From Bacillus sp. FJAT-29937 (GTDB lineage Bacteria > Bacillota > Bacilli > Bacillales > Cytobacillaceae), in the NCBI RefSeq assembly GCF_001509555.1, contig NZ_LMAS01000002.1:62001-126000 (forward strand): a stretch of 64,000 nucleotides of DNA, given 5' to 3'. The notes beneath the pieces are model-generated. The model was given only the letters and a program-made list of their open reading frames with translations, was not told where the DNA came from and made no database searches. This document shows, piece by piece, positions 34,548-43,609 of the stretch (the stretch's first letter is position 1; each line of letters opens with the position of its first letter). A program made the translations under genes and the position numbers.

Positions 34548-35909
34548 ATGAAGGACTTAAATAATCTATTAATTAATGTACAAGGATGCTGTGCTCCACA
34601 AACAACATCTTTAAAAACAAAAACTTTAAACCATAACGAAGATAAATTGCCAATCGCTATTATTGGTGCTGGTCCAGTTGGATTATCAGCTGCCGCTCAT
34701 TTAGTTAGTCGAGGGGAATCCTTTTTCCTATTAGAAGGTGGTAACCAAGTTGGTTCCAACATATTAACTTGGGGACATATTCGATTATTTTCACCGTGGC
34801 GTTATAACATTGATAAGGCTGCTAAGGGCCTACTGGATAAGAGTAATTGGAAACATCCCGATTTGGAGGAATTGCCAACAGGTAAAGAACTTGTAGAGAA
34901 GTATTTAGAACCACTTTCAAATCTTTCAGAAATTAAACCCTTTATTCACTTGAATACCAAGGTAATCTCAATTGGTAAAAAAGATACGGATAAAATGAAA
35001 GCACTGAATCGAGAAAATATCCCTTTTATTATTCATGCAAAATCAAATGGAACCTATAAAACTTATGAAGCTAGAGCAGTAATTGATGCAACTGGAACTT
35101 GGGGAAATCCGAATCCTGCTGTATCAAGTGGAATATGGCTAAATGAAGAGAAATCGCTTCATGACCAAATATTTTATGGAATCCCTAATGTTTTAGGGAA
35201 AGAAAAGGAACGGTATGCCAATAAGCGAATAGCCGTTATAGGCGGTGGGCATTCAGCTATTAATACATTATTAGATTTAGCAAATCTTAAAGAGTCTTTT
35301 CCTAAAACAGAAATTATATGGATAATGAGAAGGCTACAGGTTGAAGATGCATATGGTGGAGAAGAAAAGGATGCATTAGCAGCCCGTGGTGAGTTAGGAA
35401 GCCGCATCCACAGCCTTGTTGATGATCAGAAAATAAAAGTAATTACTCCATTCTTAATCCAGATGGTAAAAAGATTTCAAGAAGGAATTACGATTACAGG
35501 CATTCAGAGCGGTGAGGAAAGAAGCCTAGCTGGAATTAATGAGATGATAGTAAATACAGGAAGTCGTCCAGATTTAACAATCATAAATGAAATAAGATTA
35601 TCTATCGATTCTTCAACAGAAAGTGTTAATGCGTTAGCACCACTTATTGATCCAAATATTCATAGTTGTGGCACCGTCCGCCCACATGGAGAAAAAGAAT
35701 TACGCCAACCAGATAAAGGTTTTTATATTGTTGGTGCAAAAAGCTATGGACGTGCTCCAACATTCTTAATGGCGACAGGTTACGAACAAGTTAGATCAGT
35801 CGTGGCCAATCTAAGTGGAGATATTAAATCTGCAGAAAATGTGGAATTAGACCTACCGGAAACTGGTGTGTGTAGTGTGAATTTAAAAACAAAAACGTCT
35901 AGTTGTTGA
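34548..35909 (+). CDS. FAD/NAD(P)-binding monooxygenase-like flavoprotein (ArsO-like)
   Basis: A 453-residue two-dinucleotide-fold protein: FAD site IAIIGAGPVGLSAAAHLV (about residues 37-54) and NAD(P) site IAVIGGGHSAINTLLDL (about 229-245), with ATG-type IDATGTWGNPNP between. Cys14-Cys15 at the N-terminus and Cys442, Cys453 at the C-terminus are extra to the fold. Such oxidoreductases (ArsO) occur in ars operons; the reaction is not proven. ATG 34548 follows AAAAGGAGA. It shares an operator type with the MarR gene. Confidence 0.7.
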   Translation: MKDLNNLLINVQGCCAPQTTSLKTKTLNHNEDKLPIAIIGAGPVGLSAAAHLVSRGESFFLLEGGNQVGSNILTWGHIRLFSPWRYNIDKAAKGLLDKSNWKHPDLEELPTGKELVEKYLEPLSNLSEIKPFIHLNTKVISIGKKDTDKMKALNRENIPFIIHAKSNGTYKTYEARAVIDATGTWGNPNPAVSSGIWLNEEKSLHDQIFYGIPNVLGKEKERYANKRIAVIGGGHSAINTLLDLANLKESFPKTEIIWIMRRLQVEDAYGGEEKDALAARGELGSRIHSLVDDQKIKVITPFLIQMVKRFQEGITITGIQSGEERSLAGINEMIVNTGSRPDLTIINEIRLSIDSSTESVNALAPLIDPNIHSCGTVRPHGEKELRQPDKGFYIVGAKSYGRAPTFLMATGYEQVRSVVANLSGDIKSAENVELDLPETGVCSVNLKTKTSSC

Positions 35910-36029
35910 TTCAACTTCATGAAATTAAATTGTTAAGGGGGCTTAGTGCTTCCTTTATTACTTTAGAGAATGCCTATATAAAGGAATTTTATTATAGTTA
36001 GTTTCACTTGGAAAAGGAGAACTTCTAAT

Positions 36030-36171
36030 ATGTCTGTTTCTAAAAAAGAGCCGCGGAATTCCAAAGTTATTGTCATTGTTGCCATAGTTACTGCTTTAAG
36101 TCTCTCAGGAGATTTATAAAAATGAAAAAAAGTCTGTAGAGCAGAGACATGAAACTCAAGTATTAATGTAA
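36030..36171 (+). pseudogene. MFS transporter gene reduced to both ends
   Basis: ATG 36030, after AAAAGGAGA, starts MSVSKKEPRNSKVIVIVAIV-TALSLSGDL, a typical MFS N-terminus with the start of helix 1, but stops at 36119 after 29 codons. In the next frame a tail FIKNEKKSVEQRHETQVLM ends at 36171, like a transporter C-terminus. The simplest reading is one internal deletion of more than 1 kb that also changed frame. It lies in the ars cluster between the flavoprotein and arsR. Confidence 0.6.
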
Positions 36172-36316
36172 TTGTATATTTTTAGAGTTGCGGTAATGAA
36201 CTTTTTGTTTATTATCGTTTTATTTGTTAACAATAAATTCACAAAAAAATGTTTGTAATCAATATATAAGTGAATTATTATATGTTTATATAAGGGTGAG
36301 TATAGGAGGTGCTTTT

Positions 36317-36661
36317 ATGCAAGTATCAACTGTTGAAATAGAAAAGGCCGCAATGGTCTTAAAATTATTCGGGGATAAAACGCGACTAACCATGGTGAAA
36401 ATTTTAGACTCTCATGATTGCTGTGTTTGTGAATTTGTTGAAATATTTAAAACTAGCCAGCCTGCAATAAGTCAACATTTACGAAAACTAAAAGACCTTA
36501 GAATTGTAAAAGAAGCAAGAAGAGGACAATGGATTATTTATTCATTGAACAGAGATAGTGAATACTATTCATTGGTTGAAAACATACTTCAGCATCTCCC
36601 AAGTCAAGATAATAAATTACAAGAACTAGAAGAACAGGGGTTACGTATCTCGTGTGAGTAA
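36317..36661 (+). CDS. arsR: Arsenical resistance repressor ArsR
   Basis: A 114-residue winged-helix repressor of the ArsR/SmtB family that leaves DNA on binding As(III)/Sb(III). The DNA-binding helix is TSQPAISQHLRKLKDLRIVKEA; the metal site DCCVCEF contains Cys35, Cys36 and Cys38. ATG 36317 follows TAGGAGGTG. It begins an arsR-arsB-arsC operon; AT-rich inverted sequence (ATATATAAG...TTATATAAG, about 36261-36295) just upstream is a plausible operator. Confidence 0.95.
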   Translation: MQVSTVEIEKAAMVLKLFGDKTRLTMVKILDSHDCCVCEFVEIFKTSQPAISQHLRKLKDLRIVKEARRGQWIIYSLNRDSEYYSLVENILQHLPSQDNKLQELEEQGLRISCE

Positions 36662-36676
36662 TAGGAGGATAAAGTT

Positions 36677-37975
36677 TTGACATCAGTTATATTAGCATCA
36701 GTGATCTTTTTAATAACACTTATTTTAGTAATTTGGCAGCCTAAAGGTTTATCCATCGGCTGGTCAGCTTGTGGAGGCGCTATTCTAGCATTAATCGTTG
36801 GAGTGGTTGACTTAAAAGATGTAATCGATGTAACATCCATCGTTTGGAATGCGACATTAGCATTTATCGCAATCATCATTATTTCTCTTATATTAGATGA
36901 AATTGGTTTCTTTGAGTGGTCAGCGCTTCATATGGCGAGGGCTGCTAAAGGAAACGGGGTTTTAATGTTTGTTTATGTATCCATACTTGGAGCTTTAGTG
37001 GCCGCTTTTTTTGCGAATGATGGTGCCGCGCTCATTTTAACTCCTATCGTATTGGCAATGGTGCGAAATCTTAAGTTTAATGAAAAAATGGTTTTTCCAT
37101 TCATTATTGCAAGTGGATTTATTGCGGATACAACATCACTTCCATTAGTTGTAAGTAATCTTGTAAATATTGTTTCGGCAGATTATTTCGGAATTGGATT
37201 TAATGAATTTGCATCAAGAATGATTGTTCCTAACTTCTTTTCTCTTGCTGCTAGTATTTTCGTTTTATATCTCTTTTTCCGTAAAAGCATTCCCCAGAAT
37301 TATGATTTATCCGATCTTAAAAAACCAGTAGAAGCGATACGGGATGAAAAAATGTTTCTATTGTCATGGTATGTACTGGCTGTCCTCCTTATGGGGTATT
37401 TTGCTAGTGAATTTACAGGTATTCCCGTCTCGATTATCGCTAGTATTGCAGCTATCTTTTTCCTTTTCATGGCTAGAAGAAGCCATGCTGTGAACACTCG
37501 CACCGTTATTAAGAGTGCACCATGGGCAATCGTCTTTTTCTCAATAGGAATGTATGTTGTCGTTTATGGCTTACGAAATCAAGGGTTAACTAATATATTA
37601 GCTGATCTTATTCAGGTGACTGCCGATCAAGGTCTGTTCGCGGCTACAGTTGGAATGGGATTCATAGCCGCTATTCTTTCATCAATTATGAATAATATGC
37701 CTACCGTTATGATTGATGCATTAGCTATTGCAGACACCAATACAAGTGGTGTCATACGTGAAGCGCTTATTTATGCGAATGTGATTGGGTCTGATTTAGG
37801 TCCTAAGATCACGCCAATCGGTTCTCTTGCAACTTTATTATGGCTACATGTCTTATCCCAAAAAGGGGTTAAGATTTCATGGGGAACTTATTTTAAAACA
37901 GGGATTGTTTTAACCATCCCAACCCTATTTATTACATTAGTTGGCTTGTATATATGGTTGTTATTCATTCACTAA
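36677..37975 (+). CDS. arsB: Arsenite efflux pump ArsB
   Basis: Membrane arsenite/antimonite:H+ antiporter; 432 residues with about 12 helices. Conserved segments seen: [54 protein letters not shown] and [18 protein letters not shown]. It starts at TTG 36677 after AGGAGG, 15 nt after arsR, and is followed by arsC at 21 nt. Confidence 0.96.
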   Translation: MTSVILASVIFLITLILVIWQPKGLSIGWSACGGAILALIVGVVDLKDVIDVTSIVWNATLAFIAIIIISLILDEIGFFEWSALHMARAAKGNGVLMFVYVSILGALVAAFFANDGAALILTPIVLAMVRNLKFNEKMVFPFIIASGFIADTTSLPLVVSNLVNIVSADYFGIGFNEFASRMIVPNFFSLAASIFVLYLFFRKSIPQNYDLSDLKKPVEAIRDEKMFLLSWYVLAVLLMGYFASEFTGIPVSIIASIAAIFFLFMARRSHAVNTRTVIKSAPWAIVFFSIGMYVVVYGLRNQGLTNILADLIQVTADQGLFAATVGMGFIAAILSSIMNNMPTVMIDALAIADTNTSGVIREALIYANVIGSDLGPKITPIGSLATLLWLHVLSQKGVKISWGTYFKTGIVLTIPTLFITLVGLYIWLLFIH

Positions 37976-37996
37976 TTAAAAAGGGAGAAATACAAT

Positions 37997-38416
37997 ATGT
38001 CTAAAAAAACAATTTACTTTTTATGTACAGGAAATTCTTGCAGAAGCCAAATGGCAGAAGGATGGGCTAAGAAATATCTAGGTGATGAGTGGAACGTGTA
38101 TAGTGCTGGGATTGAAGCACATGGTTTAAATCCGAATGCTATAAAGGCTATGAAAGAAGCAGGAGTGGATATTTCTAACCAAACATCTGATATTATCGAT
38201 TCTGAGATCTTAAATAATGCTGATTTAGTTGTAACACTATGCGGAGATGCTGCTGATAAATGTCCAATGACACCACCTCACGTTACACGTGAACACTGGG
38301 GATTCGATGATCCAGCAAAAGCTGAAGGAACAGAAGAGGAAAAATGGACTTTCTTCCAACGTGTTCGCGATGAAGTTGGCAAGAGAATAAAGCACTTTGC
38401 AGAAACAGGAAATTGA
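37997..38416 (+). CDS. arsC: Thioredoxin-coupled arsenate reductase ArsC
   Basis: Reduces As(V) to As(III) for export by ArsB. The 139-residue protein belongs to the low-molecular-weight phosphatase-fold group: P-loop CTGNSCR with Cys10 as nucleophile, and the redox pair Cys82/Cys89 in [11 protein letters not shown]. Length matches B. subtilis/S. aureus ArsC. ATG 37997 follows AAAGGGAG. Confidence 0.97.
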   Translation: MSKKTIYFLCTGNSCRSQMAEGWAKKYLGDEWNVYSAGIEAHGLNPNAIKAMKEAGVDISNQTSDIIDSEILNNADLVVTLCGDAADKCPMTPPHVTREHWGFDDPAKAEGTEEEKWTFFQRVRDEVGKRIKHFAETGN

Positions 38417-38516
38417 AAAAGTAACAATAAATCACCATACTTTCACTATATAAATCTCATGAGTGGCTATCCTTTAGGAAAGCTGCTTTTTAGAAGGAAT
38501 TCGTTAAAATGATTTT

Positions 38517-38650
38517 TTCTCAATAATTATGAAAAAACGATGAAATTTCTTTGCTTTCGGTCATTTTATTCTCACGAATTATGAAAAAATGCTAGTAAAT
38601 ATCTCTGTCTCTATTGGATGTCATTCTCACGAATTATGGAAAATCACAGA
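38517..38650. repeat. TTCTCACGAATTATGAAAA repeats at 52/55 bp
   Basis: TTCTCAATAATTATGAAAAA (38517), TTCTCACGAATTATGAAAAA (38569) and TTCTCACGAATTATGGAAAA (38624). Spacings 52 and 55 bp. It lies between arsC and the terminator at 38678; the rest of 38417-38812 shows no other feature except that terminator. Confidence 0.75.
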
Positions 38651-38677
38651 TTATCTAACCTTGTGGAAATGTAATCA

Positions 38678-38716
38678 ATGAGAATCGACCATCAGTCGGT
38701 TCTCATATTTTTTTTG
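38678..38716 (+). terminator. Terminator of arsRBC
   Basis: ATGAGAATCGAC/GTCGGTTCTCAT stem of 12 bp with one wobble, 5-nt loop, then ATTTTTTTT. Confidence 0.87.
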
Positions 38717-38812
38717 CTAATAGTTAGGGCAAGCTATAAAAAATATTGTCTTCGTTCACAGTGTCTGTATACTGTTTATATATGATATTGCTTTTCGATG
38801 GGAGGGATAAAT

Positions 38813-40186
38813 GTGAATATGGATATACCCAATTTGAAGCATTTATCTGATTTTGACAATGTTCTTGTTGTTGATAAAACGGGAAAAACAATTTTTTATG
38901 ATTTAGCAGACTTGCATATTTTGAAGAAGCTTGGACAAAAGCCAGAGGAGTTTCTTGGAAAAAACATTACGTCTTTTTATAAAAATTTGACTCTTGAAAA
39001 TAGCACGATTATGAATGTGTTAAGAACAGGGGAAGCTTTATGTGAAGTCGAGCAGCAAATGATCACGAAAACGGGGAGTGCGTTCGTATCGAAAAGCTCT
39101 ACATATCCGATTAAGCAAGATAAAACAGTTATTGGAGCTATCGAGTTTTCAAAGCATTTTTTTACGAAAGAGGATATTCAATTTCTTGATCAGTATGCCG
39201 GTCATAAAATATATCGAAAAAATAATACCATTTATACGATTGATGATATTGTGACGGTTAATCCGCAGATGATGACTGTTAAAAAAAGAATTGAAAAAGT
39301 AGCGAAAACGGACTCTACGGTCTTAATTTATGGGCAAACCGGTACAGGCAAAGAGGTCGTGGCCCAGTCTATACATAATTTGAGTGAGAGATTCGGCAAG
39401 CCGTTTATTTCCTTCAACTGTGGAGCAATCCCCGCGAGCCTGATGGAAAGCACGTTATTTGGCACAACGAAGGGCAGCTTTACTGGCTCGGAGGATATGC
39501 CTGGTCTGTTTGAACAGGCAGAGGGAGGCACGCTGTTTTTAGATGAAATTAACTCGCTTGATATGAATCTTCAGGTGAAGCTGCTAAAGGCGATTGAGGA
39601 AAAAACGATTCGCCGAATTGGCGGCAAGAAAAATATTCAATTAGATATAAGAGTGCTTTCCGCGACCAACGAGGATCCGGATATTCTCGTTGATGAAAAG
39701 CGATTAAGACAGGATTTATTTTTCCGTTTAGGGGTCGTGCAAATCAATCTGCCAAAGCTTTCAGTCAGAACTGATGACATTGAAGTACTTCTGCAATATT
39801 ATGTGAATTTTTACACCAACAATATGAATATATTTGTGGAAGGCATGACGGAGGAAGCACTTGAATGTTTTAAACGATACAGCTGGCCGGGAAATATTAG
39901 AGAGCTGAAGAACGCGGTGGAGAACGCCTTTAACAACGTGAGTTCAACTCTCATAACCATCGATGATATTCCTGATCGAATTAAAAATTATTCCGGAAAA
40001 GAAGCAAGAGTGAACGTTAGTCATGCGAAGATGCTGTCGTTGAAGGATACAGTTGAGAGTTATGAAAAATCAATCATCATGAATGAACTAAATGAAACGA
40101 ACGGAAAAATAGCAGAAACAGCGAGGCGTTTAGGGCTTTCCAAACAATCTTTAAAATACAAATTGGATAAGTATCAATTAAGGTAA
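38813..40186 (+). CDS. PAS/AAA+ sigma-54-dependent transcriptional activator
   Basis: About 457 residues: N-terminal PAS sensor (about 15-130), AAA+ domain (Walker A YGQTGTGKEVVAQS, Walker B GGTLFLDEI, arginine-rich RQDLFFRL) and C-terminal Fis-type HTH (GKIAETARRLGLSKQSLKYKL). Architecture matches RocR/BkdR-type activators. The sigma-54 contact loop reads GSFTGS instead of GAFTGA. GTG 38813 has GGAGGG at 7 nt; ATG 38819 is possible, ATG 38798 precedes the ribosome site. The probable target is the -24/-12 promoter at 40402. Confidence 0.9.
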   Translation: MNMDIPNLKHLSDFDNVLVVDKTGKTIFYDLADLHILKKLGQKPEEFLGKNITSFYKNLTLENSTIMNVLRTGEALCEVEQQMITKTGSAFVSKSSTYPIKQDKTVIGAIEFSKHFFTKEDIQFLDQYAGHKIYRKNNTIYTIDDIVTVNPQMMTVKKRIEKVAKTDSTVLIYGQTGTGKEVVAQSIHNLSERFGKPFISFNCGAIPASLMESTLFGTTKGSFTGSEDMPGLFEQAEGGTLFLDEINSLDMNLQVKLLKAIEEKTIRRIGGKKNIQLDIRVLSATNEDPDILVDEKRLRQDLFFRLGVVQINLPKLSVRTDDIEVLLQYYVNFYTNNMNIFVEGMTEEALECFKRYSWPGNIRELKNAVENAFNNVSSTLITIDDIPDRIKNYSGKEARVNVSHAKMLSLKDTVESYEKSIIMNELNETNGKIAETARRLGLSKQSLKYKLDKYQLR

Positions 40187-40204
40187 TAGTAAAGATTTTT
40201 TTAC

Positions 40205-40237
40205 GGAGGGGGAGAAAATTTTCCCCCTCTTTTTTTG
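40205..40237 (+). terminator. Terminator of the activator gene
   Basis: GAGGGGGA/TTCCCCCTC stem around GAAAATT-type loop, then a run of T. Confidence 0.87.
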
Positions 40238-40401
40238 TCCATTAATGAAACCAATGATGCTGGCTGAATAAATATTTCCATGATTAAAAATAATGAAAAG
40301 TATTATAATGGAAAGAAAATTGTCGAAAAACCTGTCAGATTAAGACTTTACTTGCCATAGAATCATCAAAAACTCTAAAACAACAGCCACTAAAATTAAT
40401 G

Positions 40402-40419
40402 TTGGCATGCAAATTGCAT
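40402..40419 (+). promoter_or_regulatory. Sigma-54 (-24/-12) promoter of brnQ
   Basis: TTGGCATGCAAATTGCAT: -24 TTGGCA and -12 TTGCA at correct spacing. It lies 90 bp upstream of brnQ and downstream of a sigma-54 activator gene. Confidence 0.78.
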
Positions 40420-40508
40420 TTATAAAGATATCTTGCTCGGGAAGAACTTCCTAGGGCAAAGACAAAAATGAAAACGATTTCTATTGGTAAAAGAAAGGGA
40501 TGAGAAAT

Positions 40509-41831
40509 ATGAATAAAACGGTCCAGCACAGTCTTATATTAGGTTTTGCCTTATTCGCCATTTACTTCGGTGCAGGAAACTTAATCTTTCCTCCGTCTAT
40601 TGGCAACGCCTCGGGCACGAATTGGATTCCCGCGCTGATTGGCTTCTGTGTTACGGGAATTGCACTCCCATTATTAGCTGTCATCGCCATTTTAAATGCT
40701 GGGGGCAGGTTTGAAGAATTAACGAGACCGATCAGTCCGTGGTTCTATAAAGCTTTTAATCTGTTGCTCATGGTTGGGATTGGCATGTTTGTCACGATTC
40801 CTCGCATGGCAGCTACTACTCATGAGCTTGGTGTTTACACCTTATTTCCTCAAGTTCCATCTATTGTTACAATTATCGTCTTTTTTGCAATAAGTTTTTA
40901 TTTTGCCATGGATCAATCTAATGTTATTGAAAAAATCGGGAAGTTTTTAACACCTTTATTAGTGCTAATTCTTTTATTTATTGTTGGAAAAGGAATCTTT
41001 AATCCAATTGGAACTCCTGTTGCAACAGATTTGAAATCGCCATTTTCTAATGCCTTTATTAGTGCCTATCAAACAGGAGATGTTGTTACTGGGATTTTTT
41101 GTGCCCCTATTTTTATCGCTGCGATTTTGAGCTATGGCTATAAAGGAAAAGAGATGCGCAAAATTGCCATTACTGGAACAGTGATTGCGGGTGCCGGCCT
41201 TTTGATTGTTTATGGCGGGTTGCTTTACATTGGGGCTTCCGGCAGCGGAATGTTCCCGAAGGATATGGATAGTACAGCTCTTGTTTCTGAATTGGTCAAC
41301 CACCTATTAGGGAGCAGCGGTGCAGTTGCCCTATCCATCGCAATCGCATTAGCATGTTTAACCTCTGCCATCGGTGTTATTGCTGTTATAGCTGAATTTT
41401 TAAATGATTTAACGAAAAATAAATTTGGCTATCGTGTTTGGGCGTTAATTGTTTGTTTAACAGGGATTGCAATCGGATCACTTGGCGTAGAAAACATTAT
41501 TAACTATACGCTATGGATCTTCCTAGCACTATACCCAGTAGCGATCGTATTAGTTTTCCTCGGTTTATTCCGAAAGATTATTCCGAATCCTGGTTCTTAT
41601 CGTGGAGCGATTCTTCTAACGTTTATTGTTAGTATTTTAGGAACATTGGGAGCGACTGGAATTCATTTATCAGCAGTTCAAAGTTTTATTTCCATGCTTC
41701 CATTTAGTGCAAATGGCTTCTCATGGCTTGTACCAGCTATTATTGGATTTATTTTAGGAACAATCATCTATAAAACTATTTCTATAAAAAAAGATCAGGA
41801 CCCTACGATAGAACTTTTAGAAAATGAATAA
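40509..41831 (+). CDS. brnQ: Branched-chain amino acid carrier BrnQ (copy 1)
   Basis: LIVCS-family Na+/H+ symporter for Leu, Ile, Val; 440 residues with about 12 helices. Seen: ALFAIYFGAGNLIFPPSIG at the N-terminus, PRMAATTHELG, and a C-terminal SWLVPAIIGFILGT. ATG 40509 is preferred, 9 nt after AAAGGG; the ATG at 40500 directly abuts it. It is first behind the sigma-54 promoter, with the amidohydrolase 49 nt downstream. A second BrnQ is at 46938. Confidence 0.92.
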   Translation: MNKTVQHSLILGFALFAIYFGAGNLIFPPSIGNASGTNWIPALIGFCVTGIALPLLAVIAILNAGGRFEELTRPISPWFYKAFNLLLMVGIGMFVTIPRMAATTHELGVYTLFPQVPSIVTIIVFFAISFYFAMDQSNVIEKIGKFLTPLLVLILLFIVGKGIFNPIGTPVATDLKSPFSNAFISAYQTGDVVTGIFCAPIFIAAILSYGYKGKEMRKIAITGTVIAGAGLLIVYGGLLYIGASGSGMFPKDMDSTALVSELVNHLLGSSGAVALSIAIALACLTSAIGVIAVIAEFLNDLTKNKFGYRVWALIVCLTGIAIGSLGVENIINYTLWIFLALYPVAIVLVFLGLFRKIIPNPGSYRGAILLTFIVSILGTLGATGIHLSAVQSFISMLPFSANGFSWLVPAIIGFILGTIIYKTISIKKDQDPTIELLENE

Positions 41832-41880
41832 GGGGATCACTTTCAACTAGTGAAGACATAAATGGTAAGGAGAGAGAGTT

Positions 41881-43470
41881 ATGAATAAAACAATTTTTCA
41901 TAATGGGCGAATTTTTACATCAAATCCAGATCAGCCCTATGCTAGCGCGATGGTTGTGAGCGAAGGGCAAATCGATTGGATTGGCAATGAAGGGGATTTG
42001 GCTGAACTGGAAGGAGTGCGTGTCGATCTTCAAGATCGCCGTGTTATACCTGGAATTATTGATGCGCATTTACATCCGCTTTATTTAGCGAATGCTGCTA
42101 AACAGGTTGTCTGTATGGCTCCAGTTGTTTATTCCATTGATGATATGGTCCAAGCCATTCGCAAACAGAGTGAATCTATAGGCTCTGGCGAATGGATTGA
42201 AGGCTGGGGCTATGATGAAGGGAAGCTGACGGATGGGCGTGCGCCTTTCCGTTCGGATTTAGATAAAGCCGCTCCTGATAATCCCGTTGTAGTAACACGT
42301 ACATGCGGCCATATTATTTCTGTCAACAGCAGGGCTTTGGAGATTGCAGGAATTACAAAGGATACGATTAATCCTCCAGGAGGACAAATTGACCGTGATG
42401 CAAACGGGGAGCCGACCGGAATTTTACGAGAAAGTGCAAGGCATCTTGTATTAAACGCGATGCCAGTTCGTTCGATAGAGGAAAATGCATCGCTTCTTGC
42501 TGAGTTAAGTCCATTTTTATTTGAGCGCGGAATAACGGCCATTACTGATCTAATGGCATTAAGCAAGCCTATTGACTACTTAGACATGTATAATGAAGCG
42601 CGAGATCATGGGCTGAAACAGCGGACTGTCCTCTACTATATGTGGGAGGATTTAAAGAAGGACATGATCTTGGACGAACATAAGACGAATAGAGAAAACC
42701 CTATTCACATTGGCGGAATTAAGCTGTTTGCTGACGGCAGTGTGTCCGGCAGAACGGCTTGGGTTAACCCTCCGTTCCTAGGCGATGATGAAAACTGCGG
42801 CATTTCTACAACTTCTAGAGAAGAATTGCTGGAAGCGGCTGAGGTGGCAGAAAATTATGGTGTGCAATTAGTCGTTCACGCGATGGGTGAGCAAGCGATC
42901 GACCTGATCGTTGATACATTTTACGGGAAAAAGGGCTGGCTGGAGGATGCGCCTTCTATTCGCATCGAGCACGCGGCTATGCCAACAGAACAGGCGATTC
43001 AGCGTGCGGTTGAAATGGGGGTTGCCTTTGTTCCGCAGCCGATTTTTCTTTTTGCTGAAATCGAAAGCTATTTAAATAATCTGGGTGCAGAGCGTACAAA
43101 AACGACTTACCCGGTTAAAAAGATGCTGGATGCAGGCATTAAGGTAGCCTTCTCTTCTGATGCGCCAGCAACGGCATGGGCAGATCCGGTTGATCCGTTT
43201 GTCAGCATCAAAGCAGCTGTCACACGTGTGTCGTATGATGGAACAGACACAGGCAAGGATCAGCGCGTTGATGTGGAAACGGCCATTGAGCTTTACACTC
43301 GTGCCGCTCATGAGATCACACGTATTCCGGCAATCGGCCAGTTAAAGCAAGGGTATCAAGCTGACTTTATCGTATTGGATAAGGATATTCTTGAAGTAAG
43401 CCCTGAACAGATTGATGAGGTTAGGGTAAAAGCGACCTATATGGGCGGGGAAAAGGTATTTGAAAAATAA
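41881..43470 (+). CDS. YtcJ-type metal-dependent amidohydrolase
   Basis: A 529-residue Amidohydrolase_3 family enzyme. Metal ligands visible: DAHLHPLYL (HxH near residue 62), GIKLFADGSVSGR, QLVVHAMGEQAIDL (His), RIEHAAM (His) and FSSDAPA (Asp); C-terminal GYQADFIVLDKD. Substrate is unknown; relatives hydrolyse N-acyl or formamide bonds. Start ATG 41881 follows AAGGAGAG. Co-transcription with brnQ suggests that the product or substrate is an amino-acid derivative (inference). Confidence 0.85.
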   Translation: MNKTIFHNGRIFTSNPDQPYASAMVVSEGQIDWIGNEGDLAELEGVRVDLQDRRVIPGIIDAHLHPLYLANAAKQVVCMAPVVYSIDDMVQAIRKQSESIGSGEWIEGWGYDEGKLTDGRAPFRSDLDKAAPDNPVVVTRTCGHIISVNSRALEIAGITKDTINPPGGQIDRDANGEPTGILRESARHLVLNAMPVRSIEENASLLAELSPFLFERGITAITDLMALSKPIDYLDMYNEARDHGLKQRTVLYYMWEDLKKDMILDEHKTNRENPIHIGGIKLFADGSVSGRTAWVNPPFLGDDENCGISTTSREELLEAAEVAENYGVQLVVHAMGEQAIDLIVDTFYGKKGWLEDAPSIRIEHAAMPTEQAIQRAVEMGVAFVPQPIFLFAEIESYLNNLGAERTKTTYPVKKMLDAGIKVAFSSDAPATAWADPVDPFVSIKAAVTRVSYDGTDTGKDQRVDVETAIELYTRAAHEITRIPAIGQLKQGYQADFIVLDKDILEVSPEQIDEVRVKATYMGGEKVFEK

Positions 43471-43475
43471 TAATG

Positions 43476-43517
43476 AGAGGAAGCAGAGTTGGTTACAATT
43501 CGCTTCCTCTTTTTTTC
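43476..43517 (+). terminator. Terminator of brnQ-amidohydrolase
   Basis: AGAGGAAGC/GCTTCCTCT 9-bp stem, 17-nt loop, seven T residues. Confidence 0.87.
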
Positions 43518-43609
43518 AATTAGTCACGATAAATGATTCCTGAATAATAGGCAAAACTACGAATAACCAACCTATTCATGCAAGTGGTAAATCTATTTAG
43601 GAGGATCAT

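Noticed and set aside
35935..35962. Terminator after the flavoprotein gene
   Set aside because: AAGGGGGC/GCTTCCTT relies on two G-U pairs and lacks a T run.
36261..36300. Firm ArsR operator
   Set aside because: The region is AT-rich and several imperfect inverted repeats overlap; no single one could be chosen, so it is only mentioned under arsR.
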